Shown one piece after another: positions 27,826 to 34,954 of a stretch of DNA of 64,000 nucleotides. The position numbers were made by a program, and so were the translations under genes. The notes beneath the pieces were generated by a model. The model was not told the DNA's origin and searched no databases. It was given only the letters and a program-made list of their open reading frames with translations. The DNA is from Subtercola sp. Z020 (lineage in GTDB: Bacteria; Actinomycetota; Actinomycetes; Actinomycetales; Microbacteriaceae). Positions within the stretch are counted from its first letter, which is position 1. The number at the start of each line of letters is the position of its first letter. Where the stretch lies: assembly GCF_002931235.1 (NCBI RefSeq), contig NZ_PSTT01000042.1, positions 1 to 64,000 on the forward strand, written 5' to 3'.

Positions 27826-29499
27826 ATGACATCCATCCTGTCGAAGGGCGCGACACCGCCACCGGGGAGCGCCGACGACACGGAGCTCCGGATGCCCGGC
27901 CGCACCCTGCTGCTCGCCCCCGCCCGCTTCCCGTTCGCTTCACGGAGGAGCGCAGCGGTCACCGCGCCTCTACTACCGCTCTGGCTGGCGTGCCTCCTCG
28001 CGCTCGGCGGCGGCCTCAGCATGATGACCGGCTTTCCGAGTGCGGATGTCTGGCCGCTGACCCTCGTGGGTGTCGCCGCCATCCTCGTCAGCCTCATCGG
28101 CCAGCGCTGGAACCGGGCCCTGCTCGTCGGCGCCGTCGCCGGCCTGGCCTTCTGGTGCGCACACATCTCGTGGCTGACGCTCTACCTCGGCCCGATTCCG
28201 TGGCTGGCCCTCGCCGTCGTCGAGGGGGCCTTCTTCGCATTCGGCGCCGTCGCGATCGCCGTGGTCTACCGGTATGCCGGGATGATCTGGCCGACACGTC
28301 TCGGTCGTCTCGTCGTGCTGCCCGTCGTCGTCGCCGGGCTCTGGACGGCTCGCGAAGCCATCACTGCCGTCGCACCGGAGGGCGGCTTCTCGTGGGGGCG
28401 CGTCGCCTTCTCGCAGTCGACCAGCCCGTTCGCCCACCTCGTGGCATTCGTCGGCATCTCCGGCCTCAGCTTTCTGCTGGTGTGGCTCGTCGCGTTCGCT
28501 GTGCAGCTGTGCCGCGAGACCAGCCTGGGCGCGCTCACCCGGGGTACGCTCGCCGTCGGTGCCGCGGCGCTGCTGCTGGTCGTTCCGGCCTGGTCGGCTC
28601 CAACGAACGGAACGACCCGCATCGCCGCGGTGCAGGGCAACACGAAGTCGGGACTGCTCGACCGGGTCGTGGCCGGCGACAACCTCAACGCGCACATCAC
28701 CGAGACGCTGAAGCTCGAGGGCGATCCCGTCGACATGGTGGTGTGGCCGGAGAACGCCTCGGACATCGACCCCGAAGCCTCCGCCGCGTCGGCCGCCGAT
28801 CTCGACTTCATCAGCGGCATCATGAAGGCGCCTCTCGTGGTGGGCACGGTCGCCGAACGCAATGGCAAGTACTACAACACGTCGTTGCTGTGGCAGAACG
28901 GCGGGGTCGCCGACTACTACGACAAGCGGCATCCGGTGCCGTTCGCCGAGTACATGCCCGCCCGGCCCTTCTTTCGCGCACTGGTGCCCGACCTCGTCGA
29001 TCTGGTGACGCGCGACTACCAAGTGGGAACGACCGACACGGTCATGGACGTCAACGGCGTCAGGGCCGGCATCTCGATCTGCTTCGACATCACCGACGAC
29101 AGTGCCGTGCGGTCGATGGTCGACGATGGGGCGCAGGTCATTCTGGCGCAGACGAACAACGCCGACTTCGGGCAGACCGACGAGAACCTGCAACAGCTGG
29201 CCATCGCGAGGCTGCGGGCGATCGAGACGGGCCGCAGTGTGGTGAACATCTCGACGGTCGGCCACAGCGCGATCATCGCCCCCGACGGGTCGACGATCGA
29301 CGCGATCGCGCCCTACGCACCGGGCGCCATGGTCGACGATGTGCCGCTGTCGACCACGATCACGCCGGCGAGCCTGGCCGGCCGCGGCATCGAGTGGCTG
29401 GTCTCCGGCCTCGGCCTGGCCGGGCTCGCGCTCGCCCTCGTCGCGGCCGCCCGGGCCCGCCGCCGCGCCACAGGCACCCCTCGCCGCCCCCGCCCCTAG
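27826..29499 (+). CDS. lnt: Apolipoprotein N-acyltransferase
   Basis: Adds the third acyl chain to the N-terminal cysteine of lipoproteins at the outer face of the membrane. After a cytoplasmic N-terminus of about 45 residues come five to six membrane segments, then the nitrilase-type catalytic domain with E309 in WPENA, K367 in YYDKRHPVPFAEY and C419 in ISICFDI, then a final membrane helix. All three catalytic residues are intact. In mycobacteria this domain is fused to, or beside, the polyprenol-phosphomannose synthase Ppm1; no such synthase is fused or adjacent here. Starts 10 bp after helY. Confidence 0.93.
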   Translation: MTSILSKGATPPPGSADDTELRMPGRTLLLAPARFPFASRRSAAVTAPLLPLWLACLLALGGGLSMMTGFPSADVWPLTLVGVAAILVSLIGQRWNRALLVGAVAGLAFWCAHISWLTLYLGPIPWLALAVVEGAFFAFGAVAIAVVYRYAGMIWPTRLGRLVVLPVVVAGLWTAREAITAVAPEGGFSWGRVAFSQSTSPFAHLVAFVGISGLSFLLVWLVAFAVQLCRETSLGALTRGTLAVGAAALLLVVPAWSAPTNGTTRIAAVQGNTKSGLLDRVVAGDNLNAHITETLKLEGDPVDMVVWPENASDIDPEASAASAADLDFISGIMKAPLVVGTVAERNGKYYNTSLLWQNGGVADYYDKRHPVPFAEYMPARPFFRALVPDLVDLVTRDYQVGTTDTVMDVNGVRAGISICFDITDDSAVRSMVDDGAQVILAQTNNADFGQTDENLQQLAIARLRAIETGRSVVNISTVGHSAIIAPDGSTIDAIAPYAPGAMVDDVPLSTTITPASLAGRGIEWLVSGLGLAGLALALVAAARARRRATGTPRRPRP

Positions 29500-29524
29500 G
29501 GGGAGGGGCGCCGGGGGTGGGTTA

Positions 29525-29565
29525 ACGACGAACGCGCCCGGCCGGGGGCCGAGCGCGGGGGTCGT
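29525..29565. terminator. Possible bidirectional terminator between lnt and rbpA
   Basis: A long interrupted hairpin: ACGAC/GTCGT, CGCGC/GCGCG and GGCC/GGCC stems with small internal loops, centred in the 79-bp convergent gap. It lacks a strong U-tract. Confidence 0.5.
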
Positions 29566-29578
29566 GTGGTGGTGCCGG

Positions 29579-29944
29579 TCAGGCGCCGATCTTCTGCTGG
29601 CCGCGGCGGGCCCTCAGGTAGTCGAGACGCTCCTGCAGCAGTTCTTCGAGCTCGGCGCGGCTGCGGCGCTCGAGCAGCATGTCCCAGTGGCTGCGGGGCA
29701 CCTTCGCTTCGGCGCGGTCGAGAACGACCGGCTCAGAACCGACCATCAGAACTGCCTCGTTGCTGCAGAACTTGCATTCCCAGGTCTCGGGCGCTTCGGC
29801 CTCAGCCGAGAACACCATCTCGGTCTCTTTGCCGCATGTGCTGCAGAGATAGGTGTGTGTGATGCGCGGAGAGAAAACGACTCCCTCTTCACTCTGGAGG
29901 CTTTGGCCTCCGAGTCTCATTCCGCGCAAGCTGCGATCTGCCAT
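29579..29944 (-). CDS. rbpA: RNA polymerase-binding protein RbpA
   Basis: Actinobacterial transcription factor that binds the group I/II sigma factor and RNA polymerase and stabilises open complexes. 121 residues. The N-terminal tail SLRGMRLGGQSLQSEEGV is typical, the core domain has a full zinc site (C34, C37, C57, C60), and the C-terminal sigma-interaction region contains KVPRSHWDMLLERRS. The intact four-cysteine set is like Streptomyces RbpA and unlike the zinc-less mycobacterial one. GGAGGA lies eight bases before the ATG. A hairpin with a T tail lies about 35 bases upstream of the start and may terminate the preceding unit. Confidence 0.95.
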   Translation of the reverse strand: MADRSLRGMRLGGQSLQSEEGVVFSPRITHTYLCSTCGKETEMVFSAEAEAPETWECKFCSNEAVLMVGSEPVVLDRAEAKVPRSHWDMLLERRSRAELEELLQERLDYLRARRGQQKIGA

Positions 29945-29980
29945 TGTGTGGTTTCCTCCCGCTTCGCTTACCTAGGTATA

Positions 29981-30000
29981 AACCCCCCGACTGGGAGGTT
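29981..30000 (-). terminator. Terminator of the nfeD-SPFH-GDPD unit
   Basis: On the minus strand AACCTCCC pairs with GGGGGGTT (one G-U) around a four-base loop and runs into TTTATA. It lies 76 bp after the GDPD stop and 36 bp before the rbpA start, so an attenuator in the rbpA leader is an alternative reading. Confidence 0.55.
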
Positions 30001-30076
30001 CATTCGCGCCTGTGTCTATTCCCAGAACACTCCCAGATATACGGGATGGCTGCTCGGGGTTGACAGGAGTTCGTTG

Positions 30077-30895
30077 TCAGAGGGCCTTCGGATTGCCCGT
30101 CACGCTCGGCGACAGTGCGATATCGACGCGGTCCGTGATGATGCCCTCCACACCGAGGGCGAGCAGTTCGCGCATCCGCTCGGGATCGTTGACCGTCCAG
30201 ATGTGCACCTCCACACCGGCCGAGTGGATGATCGACAGCACCCGCGGCGCGGTCACCCGCATTCGAAGCGCCGTCTCGGGCGCCTGAACGGCGTCGACGT
30301 TCCGCAGCAACCACCGCGCGGCAGGGCCGAGCCGCAGCGTCGCGGCGACGAGGGCCAGCAGCAACGTGCGGGCCGACGCCGAGGTGGCTGGGCGGAGCCC
30401 CCCGGCAGACCCGGCGGCGACCGCATTCACCGTGGCGGTGCGACGGCGGTCGGAGAACGAGGTGACCAACACGCGGTCGGCCGCCGAGGCGGCGAGGATC
30501 GCGCCGGCGGCGGGCAGGGCAGCAGCCTGCGACTTCACATCGATGTTGAAGCGGGTGTGCGGGAAGGCTCTCAGGGTCTCGAGCAGCGACGGGAAGCCGA
30601 CGCCCTCCCCGAGGTCGAGAGCGCCGAGCGAGGCGGCCGAGTACTGCTCGACGGCCCCGTCGACACCCAGCAGGCGCTTCAGGTCGGGGTCGTGTGCCAC
30701 CATCGCGATGCCGTCGCTCGAGCAGTGCACATCGCACTCCACGTAGGTGGCGCCCCGGTCGACGGCGGCACGGAAGGCGGGGAGGGTGTTCTCGATGTGC
30801 TCGGTCGCGAGCCCGCGGTGGGCGAGCAGGCGGGGGAGCGGGGGCGAGAAGTAGCCCGCCGCCCGCTGCCCGTCACGCGTCGGAGCTCGGCGCAT
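30077..30895 (-). CDS. Glycerophosphodiester phosphodiesterase
   Basis: A 272-residue cytoplasmic GDPD that cleaves glycerophosphodiesters to glycerol-3-phosphate and an alcohol. The catalytic motif HRG (LLAHRGLATE, about residue 25), the ENT in HIENTLPAF and the metal-binding EC/D region YVECDVHCSSDGIAMVAHD are present; the C-terminal block VHIWTVNDPERMRELLALGVEGIITD closes the barrel. The ATG at 30895 gives a 23-bp overlap with the upstream SPFH gene; the longer open frame reads an Arg-rich shadow and is rejected. The association with SPFH/NfeD is not standard. Confidence 0.9.
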   Translation of the reverse strand: MRRAPTRDGQRAAGYFSPPLPRLLAHRGLATEHIENTLPAFRAAVDRGATYVECDVHCSSDGIAMVAHDPDLKRLLGVDGAVEQYSAASLGALDLGEGVGFPSLLETLRAFPHTRFNIDVKSQAAALPAAGAILAASAADRVLVTSFSDRRRTATVNAVAAGSAGGLRPATSASARTLLLALVAATLRLGPAARWLLRNVDAVQAPETALRMRVTAPRVLSIIHSAGVEVHIWTVNDPERMRELLALGVEGIITDRVDIALSPSVTGNPKAL

Positions 30896-31937
30896 CCGGC
30901 GACGTCGCCACGGGGGGTGCCGTCGGAACCGACGGCGCCTCGGCGGCAGACGGTGTCGCCGCAGAAGACGGCGCCTGCACACTCGGCGCACCGGCCGTAG
31001 CCGGAGCAGGGGAGACGCCGGCAGCAGCACCCGCGCCGGCACCCGCGCCACGGTCGCCGAACGCCTGGCCGATGCCCTTGAGGGCCTCGGTCAGCTCGCT
31101 CGGGATGACCCAGAGCTTGTTCGCGCTGCCCTCGGCGAGCTTCGGCAGCGTCTGCAGGTACTGGTAGGCCAGCAGCAGCTGGTCGGGCTTGCCCCGGTGG
31201 ATCGCCTCGAACACCGTGGTGATGGCCTGGGCCTCACCCTCGGCCCGCAGCACCGCGGCCTTCGCGTCACCCTCTGCAGAGAGGATGGCCGACTGGCGGT
31301 GACCCTCCGCAGACAGGATGGCGGACTGCTTGGTGCCCTCTGCGGTGAGGATGACGGCGCGACGCTCACGCTCGGCACGCATCTGCTTCTCCATCGAATC
31401 CTGGATCGAGATGGGCGGGTCGATCGCCTTCAGTTCGACGCGGCCGACGCGGATGCCCCATTTGCCGGTCGCTTCGTCGAGCACGATTCGCAGCTTGCTG
31501 TTGATCTCGTCGCGGGAGGTCAGCGCCTCTTCGAGGTTCAGCCCACCGACCACGTTGCGGAGGGTGGTCGTGGCCAGCTGCTCGACCGCGCCGAGGTAGT
31601 TCGCGATCTCGTAGGTCGCCGCCCGGGCGTCGGTCACCTGGAAGAACACCACCGTGTCGATGGAGACGACGAGGTTGTCTTCGGTGATCACCGGCTGTGG
31701 CGGGAACGACACGACCTGCTCACGCAGGTCGATCAGCGGTCGCAGCCTGTCGATGAACGGCACGAGCAGGTTCAGGCCCGGCAGGAGCGTCTTGTGGTAC
31801 TTGCCGAGCCGTTCGACCACGCCGGCGCTGGCCTGCGGGATGATGCGGATCGCCTTCGCCAGCGTGACGAGCACGAAGATGACGATGATCACCACCACGA
31901 CGAGCGCGATGGCCGAGCCTACGGTGAAGTCGTTCAC
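30873..31937 (-). CDS. SPFH-domain (stomatin/prohibitin-like) membrane protein
   Basis: A 354-residue stomatin/QmcA-type protein. One N-terminal membrane segment (about 7-28), then the SPFH/band-7 domain (about 30-210; VVERLGKYHKTLLPGLNLLVPFIDR), then a helical region with near-repeats of AEG-x-[AHKR]-x-[AQS]-[AS] (SAEGHRQSAILSAEGDAK), and a Pro/Ala/Ser-rich tail (about 305-354). Such proteins oligomerise in membrane microdomains. GTG start at 31937 overlaps the nfeD stop by four bases (GTGA). NfeD is the known partner of this subgroup. Confidence 0.92.
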   Translation of the reverse strand: MNDFTVGSAIALVVVVIIVIFVLVTLAKAIRIIPQASAGVVERLGKYHKTLLPGLNLLVPFIDRLRPLIDLREQVVSFPPQPVITEDNLVVSIDTVVFFQVTDARAATYEIANYLGAVEQLATTTLRNVVGGLNLEEALTSRDEINSKLRIVLDEATGKWGIRVGRVELKAIDPPISIQDSMEKQMRAERERRAVILTAEGTKQSAILSAEGHRQSAILSAEGDAKAAVLRAEGEAQAITTVFEAIHRGKPDQLLLAYQYLQTLPKLAEGSANKLWVIPSELTEALKGIGQAFGDRGAGAGAGAAAGVSPAPATAGAPSVQAPSSAATPSAAEAPSVPTAPPVATSPDAPSSDA

Positions 31938-32407
31938 AGGTTCACTTTCTCTTCGGGAGCGACAAGTGCCGTCGCCCCATCGATGGCCTTCACGAACACG
32001 AGCTGGCCCGGCTGCAGGCGCTGGTCGGCTGCCGACGGGAAGACCCGCGCGGTCCACGTGTCGCCGTTGGCGAGCTTCACGCTGCCGGAGTTCGTCGTGA
32101 CGGCAGCCAGCACCTGCCCCTCAATTCCGAGGAGGGCGTCGATGTTCGAGGGGGTGGTGTCGCCGCCGCGCCCCAGCCGTTTCAGCAGCGGGGGCCGCAG
32201 GGTGAAGATGAGCAGCAGCGCGAGCACCGCCGCGATCACCACCTGCAGCAGGAAGGGCGCGCCGGCCAGGTCGGAGACGAGGGCACCGACGCTGCCGACC
32301 GCGAGCATGAGGAAGATCAGATCGAGCGTCAGGGTCTCGATCACCAGGAAGACGAGAATGAGCGCGAGCCAAATCACCCACGCATACGAAGCCAGGAAGT
32401 CGGCCAT
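31934..32407 (-). CDS. NfeD-family membrane protein
   Basis: A 157-residue short-type NfeD. Three or so membrane segments occupy residues 8-70, followed by a C-terminal OB-fold (about 85-150; DALLGIEGQVLAAVTTNSGSV and GQLVFVKAIDGATALVAP). It lacks the N-terminal serine-protease domain of long NfeD proteins. Usually works with an SPFH protein, here the next gene, with which it overlaps by four bases. AAGGAG lies six bases before the ATG; TAGTTT at 32441-32446 is a likely -10 box. Confidence 0.9.
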   Translation of the reverse strand: MADFLASYAWVIWLALILVFLVIETLTLDLIFLMLAVGSVGALVSDLAGAPFLLQVVIAAVLALLLIFTLRPPLLKRLGRGGDTTPSNIDALLGIEGQVLAAVTTNSGSVKLANGDTWTARVFPSAADQRLQPGQLVFVKAIDGATALVAPEEKVNL

Positions 32408-32440
32408 GCGGTGCTCCTTTGCAGTTGTTCCCCTACTACA

Positions 32441-32446
32441 AAACTA
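32441..32446 (-). promoter_or_regulatory. Candidate -10 box of the nfeD-SPFH-GDPD unit
   Basis: TAGTTT on the minus strand, 33 bases before the nfeD ATG, giving a short leader that contains AAGGAG. Confidence 0.35.
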
Positions 32447-32491
32447 CCAGTGGCCACGGACACCCGGCGAGGTTCACAGCCGTTGCCTTGG

Positions 32492-32497
32492 TAGGGT
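32492..32497 (+). promoter_or_regulatory. Candidate -10 box of the SDR gene
   Basis: TAGGGT about 48 bases before the GTG at 32546. The leader would contain the AGGAG ribosome site. TTGCCT lies only three bases before it, too close for a -35. Confidence 0.3.
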
Positions 32498-32545
32498 CGA
32501 GGCGGAAACCCCGCGGCTCCGGCCGCCCGACGACAGGAGCCTGAC

Positions 32546-33316
32546 GTGTCAAACCCCCTCACCCCCGGAATCCTCGCCGGCAAGCGGGTTCTCGTCACCG
32601 GGTCGAGCCGCGGCGTCGGCGCCGACACCGTCAGCTACTTCGCCGAGGCCGGCGCGAGCGTCGTCATCAACTACCGCAACAAAGAGGCGCGCGCGGTCAA
32701 GCTGGCCGACCGGCTCCGTGCGGAGGGTGCGACCGCGATCACGGTCGGGGCCGACCTCACCGAGGCGGCATCCGTGGCCCGCCTGTTCGAGACGATCCGC
32801 GCCGAGTTCGGCGGGCTCGACATCCTGGTGCTGAACGCGTCGGGCGGCATGGAGAGCGGCATGGCCGCGGACTACGCCCTCACCCTCAACCGCGACGCCC
32901 AGGTCGACCTGCTGACCGCCGCCCTGCCGCTGTTGCAGCCGGGGTCGCGGGTCGTCTTCGTGACGAGCCACCAGGCGCACTTCATCCGTACGACCGAGAC
33001 GATGCCCGAGTACGAGCCGGTCGCCCTCTCCAAGCGCGCCGGCGAGGATGCGCTCCGGGCGATGATCCCCGAACTCACCGAGAACGGCATCGACTTCGTC
33101 GTCGTCTCGGGCGACATGATCGAGGGCACCATCACGGCGACCCTGCTCGAACGCGCGAACCCCGGCGCGATCAGCGCCCGCAAGGAGTCGGCCGGCCGGC
33201 TCTACAACGTGGCCGAGTTCGCGGCAGAGGTCGCTGCCGCCGCCGTCGACCCGATCCCCGAATCGCACACCCGCTACGTCGGCGACGTCTCGGGCTTCGC
33301 GCCCGAGCCCGCCTGA
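32546..33316 (+). CDS. Short-chain dehydrogenase/reductase (SDR)
   Basis: A 256-residue SDR. The cofactor motif is TGSSRGVG (TGxxxGxG), the Asn in LNASGG replaces the usual NNAG, and the active-site region reads VTSHQAHFIR then YEPVALSKRAGEDAL, so the canonical YxxxK tyrosine is not cleanly placed: Y160 in PEYEPVALSK is one residue further from the Lys than normal. It may therefore use a divergent catalytic arrangement. Substrate unknown. GTG start with AGGAG six bases upstream. The Nudix gene follows 35 bp downstream in the same direction. Confidence 0.85.
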   Translation: MSNPLTPGILAGKRVLVTGSSRGVGADTVSYFAEAGASVVINYRNKEARAVKLADRLRAEGATAITVGADLTEAASVARLFETIRAEFGGLDILVLNASGGMESGMAADYALTLNRDAQVDLLTAALPLLQPGSRVVFVTSHQAHFIRTTETMPEYEPVALSKRAGEDALRAMIPELTENGIDFVVVSGDMIEGTITATLLERANPGAISARKESAGRLYNVAEFAAEVAAAAVDPIPESHTRYVGDVSGFAPEPA

Positions 33317-33351
33317 CCCCGGCGCGCGCGAGACAGGCCGAGGCCCCGCCC

Positions 33352-33843
33352 ATGCCCGCCGCCGACCAGCCCGCCTCCGACCGCCCCGGTTTCGACTTCA
33401 GCAAGTCGCGCGTGCTGCTCTTCGACCAGGGCGGCAGTGTGCTGCTCTTTTTGACGAAAGCGGCTGTGTCCACCAATCCCACGCGCTGGGTCACCCCCGG
33501 CGGCCACGTCGAGCCGGGAGAGTCGCACGTCGACGCCGCGGTGCGCGAACTGTTCGAGGAGACCGGGCTGGCAGTGGCTCCGGATGCCCTCGGCCAGCCG
33601 ATCCGCAGCCGCGAGTTCAGCGACGAACGTGCGCCCGGCGTGTTCAAGCGCAACTATGAGGAATGGTTCGCGTTCCGTACCGCCCGCTTCACTCCGGTCA
33701 GCGCCAACTGGACGCCGGAGGAGCACATCGACATGGAGGCGCACCGGTGGTGGAGCCTCGACGAGCTCGAAGCCACGAATGAACCCTTCGAACCCGACGA
33801 CCTCCCTGCGGTCATCCGGAGTCGGCTGACCCCACCGGCCTGA
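33352..33843 (+). CDS. Nudix hydrolase
   Basis: A 163-residue Nudix enzyme that hydrolyses a nucleoside diphosphate linked to another moiety. The complete Nudix box runs from GGHVEPGESHV to RELFEETGLAV (about residues 49-72) with the metal-binding REFEE pattern as RELFEE. Substrate class cannot be assigned. The ATG is preferred; GAGG lies 8 bases upstream. Probably cotranscribed with the SDR; convergent with the DUF308 gene. Confidence 0.9.
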   Translation: MPAADQPASDRPGFDFSKSRVLLFDQGGSVLLFLTKAAVSTNPTRWVTPGGHVEPGESHVDAAVRELFEETGLAVAPDALGQPIRSREFSDERAPGVFKRNYEEWFAFRTARFTPVSANWTPEEHIDMEAHRWWSLDELEATNEPFEPDDLPAVIRSRLTPPA

Positions 33844-33849
33844 CCGGCC

Positions 33850-34452
33850 CTACTTCGCGACGCGGGCCTTCGGTACGCGCCCGAGCGTCACAGCGGACAT
33901 CGCCTGGAACACGCCGAGTACGATGAACGTCCACGCGGCGAAGACGGTCAGGAGCGCGAGGGACGACACCGGAGCGAACACGAACACGATGCCGGCCACG
34001 ATCGAGAGCACCCCGAGCAACGTCGCGTACCACTTCGACGAATCGTTCACGGTCTGGGTGAGGGCGAGGATGCCCTCGAAGATCCACGAAACGCCGATGA
34101 CGAGGCCCAGCACGGTCAGCGACGCAAAGGGGTTCCGCAGGGCGATGACGCCGGAGACGAGCAGCAGAACGCCGAGCACCACGCTCAGAACACGCACGCC
34201 GGGGGAGAGGGTGCCGTTCACGATGCCGACCGCGATGCGCACCAGGCCGACGACGAAGAAGTAGAGACCGAAGAGGAAGGCCACGACTTCGAGGGTCGAA
34301 CCCGGCCAGGCCAGTACGAGAATGCCCACGACCACCGAGAGCACGGCCCCGACCCAGAGGGCCGCCTTGAAGTGCCGAAGCACACCGGGCGCCAGGTCTT
34401 CGGTGTGCAGGGAGAACCGCAGCGGGTTCGTGGGTGTGGGTGTGCTCGACAT
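33850..34452 (-). CDS. DUF308 (HdeD-like) membrane protein
   Basis: A 200-residue membrane protein with six hydrophobic segments arranged as three repeated pairs, the pattern of the HdeD/DUF308 family (repeating GILVLAWPGST, LLLVSGVIALRNPFASL, VAGIVFVFAPVSSLALL). In E. coli HdeD is linked to acid resistance; the role here is unknown. A GGAGG site seven bases upstream supports the ATG. Lies 25 bp after the cytosine deaminase gene on the same strand, so it may be the third gene of that operon. Confidence 0.87.
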   Translation of the reverse strand: MSSTPTPTNPLRFSLHTEDLAPGVLRHFKAALWVGAVLSVVVGILVLAWPGSTLEVVAFLFGLYFFVVGLVRIAVGIVNGTLSPGVRVLSVVLGVLLLVSGVIALRNPFASLTVLGLVIGVSWIFEGILALTQTVNDSSKWYATLLGVLSIVAGIVFVFAPVSSLALLTVFAAWTFIVLGVFQAMSAVTLGRVPKARVAK

Positions 34453-34477
34453 GGTGCCCCTCCGTCTGTCGTCGGCT

Positions 34478-34954
34478 CTAGACCTCGCCGATGTCTTCGT
34501 TCCAGAGTTCCGGGAACTCCCGAATGAATGTTCCCATCATCCCGATGAGTTCAGGGTCATTGACGACCGAGAGTCCGGCGCCGTGTTCGGCCACCCACTG
34601 CTGCCCGCCGAGGAAGTTGTGGTCGTCGCCCACGACCAGTCGGCCGATGCCGAACTGCCGGATCAGTCCCGAGCAGTACCAGCAGGGCGACAGGGTCGTG
34701 ACCATCACCGTGTCGCGGTAGCTGCGTTGCCGACCCGCATTGCGGAAGGCGTTCGTCTCGCCGTGCATCGACGCATCGCCGTCCTGCACCCGGCGGTTGC
34801 GCCCGCTGCCGAGCAGCACACCCTCGGCCGAGAAGAGTGCTGCGCCGATCGGGATGCCGCCTTCCGCCGCGCCGAGCGCCGCTTCGGCCTTCGCCACGTC
34901 GAGCTTCTGTTCGTCGGTGGCGTAGACCGCCCCGATGACGATCCCGGCGCTCAC
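34478..34954 (-). CDS. Cytosine deaminase, yeast FCY1-type
   Basis: Zinc-dependent deaminase of the small cytidine/deoxycytidylate superfamily, 158 residues. The active site is H64-G-E66 (ASMHGETNAF) and C91-x2-C94 (LSPCWYCSG). The C-terminal block FIREFPELWNEDIGEV closely follows the end of fungal cytosine deaminase, which is why I prefer cytosine over guanine or tRNA adenosine as substrate. This fold is unrelated to E. coli CodA. GTG start overlaps the stop of the upstream permease by four bases (GTGA), a direct functional pairing of uptake and deamination. Confidence 0.88.
   Translation of the reverse strand: MSAGIVIGAVYATDEQKLDVAKAEAALGAAEGGIPIGAALFSAEGVLLGSGRNRRVQDGDASMHGETNAFRNAGRQRSYRDTVMVTTLSPCWYCSGLIRQFGIGRLVVGDDHNFLGGQQWVAEHGAGLSVVNDPELIGMMGTFIREFPELWNEDIGEV

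Noticed and set aside
29945-30076. SigR-type promoter (GGGAAT and GTT) for rbpA
   Set aside because: GGGAAT is present on the minus strand but no GTT lies at the required 18-19 base spacing.
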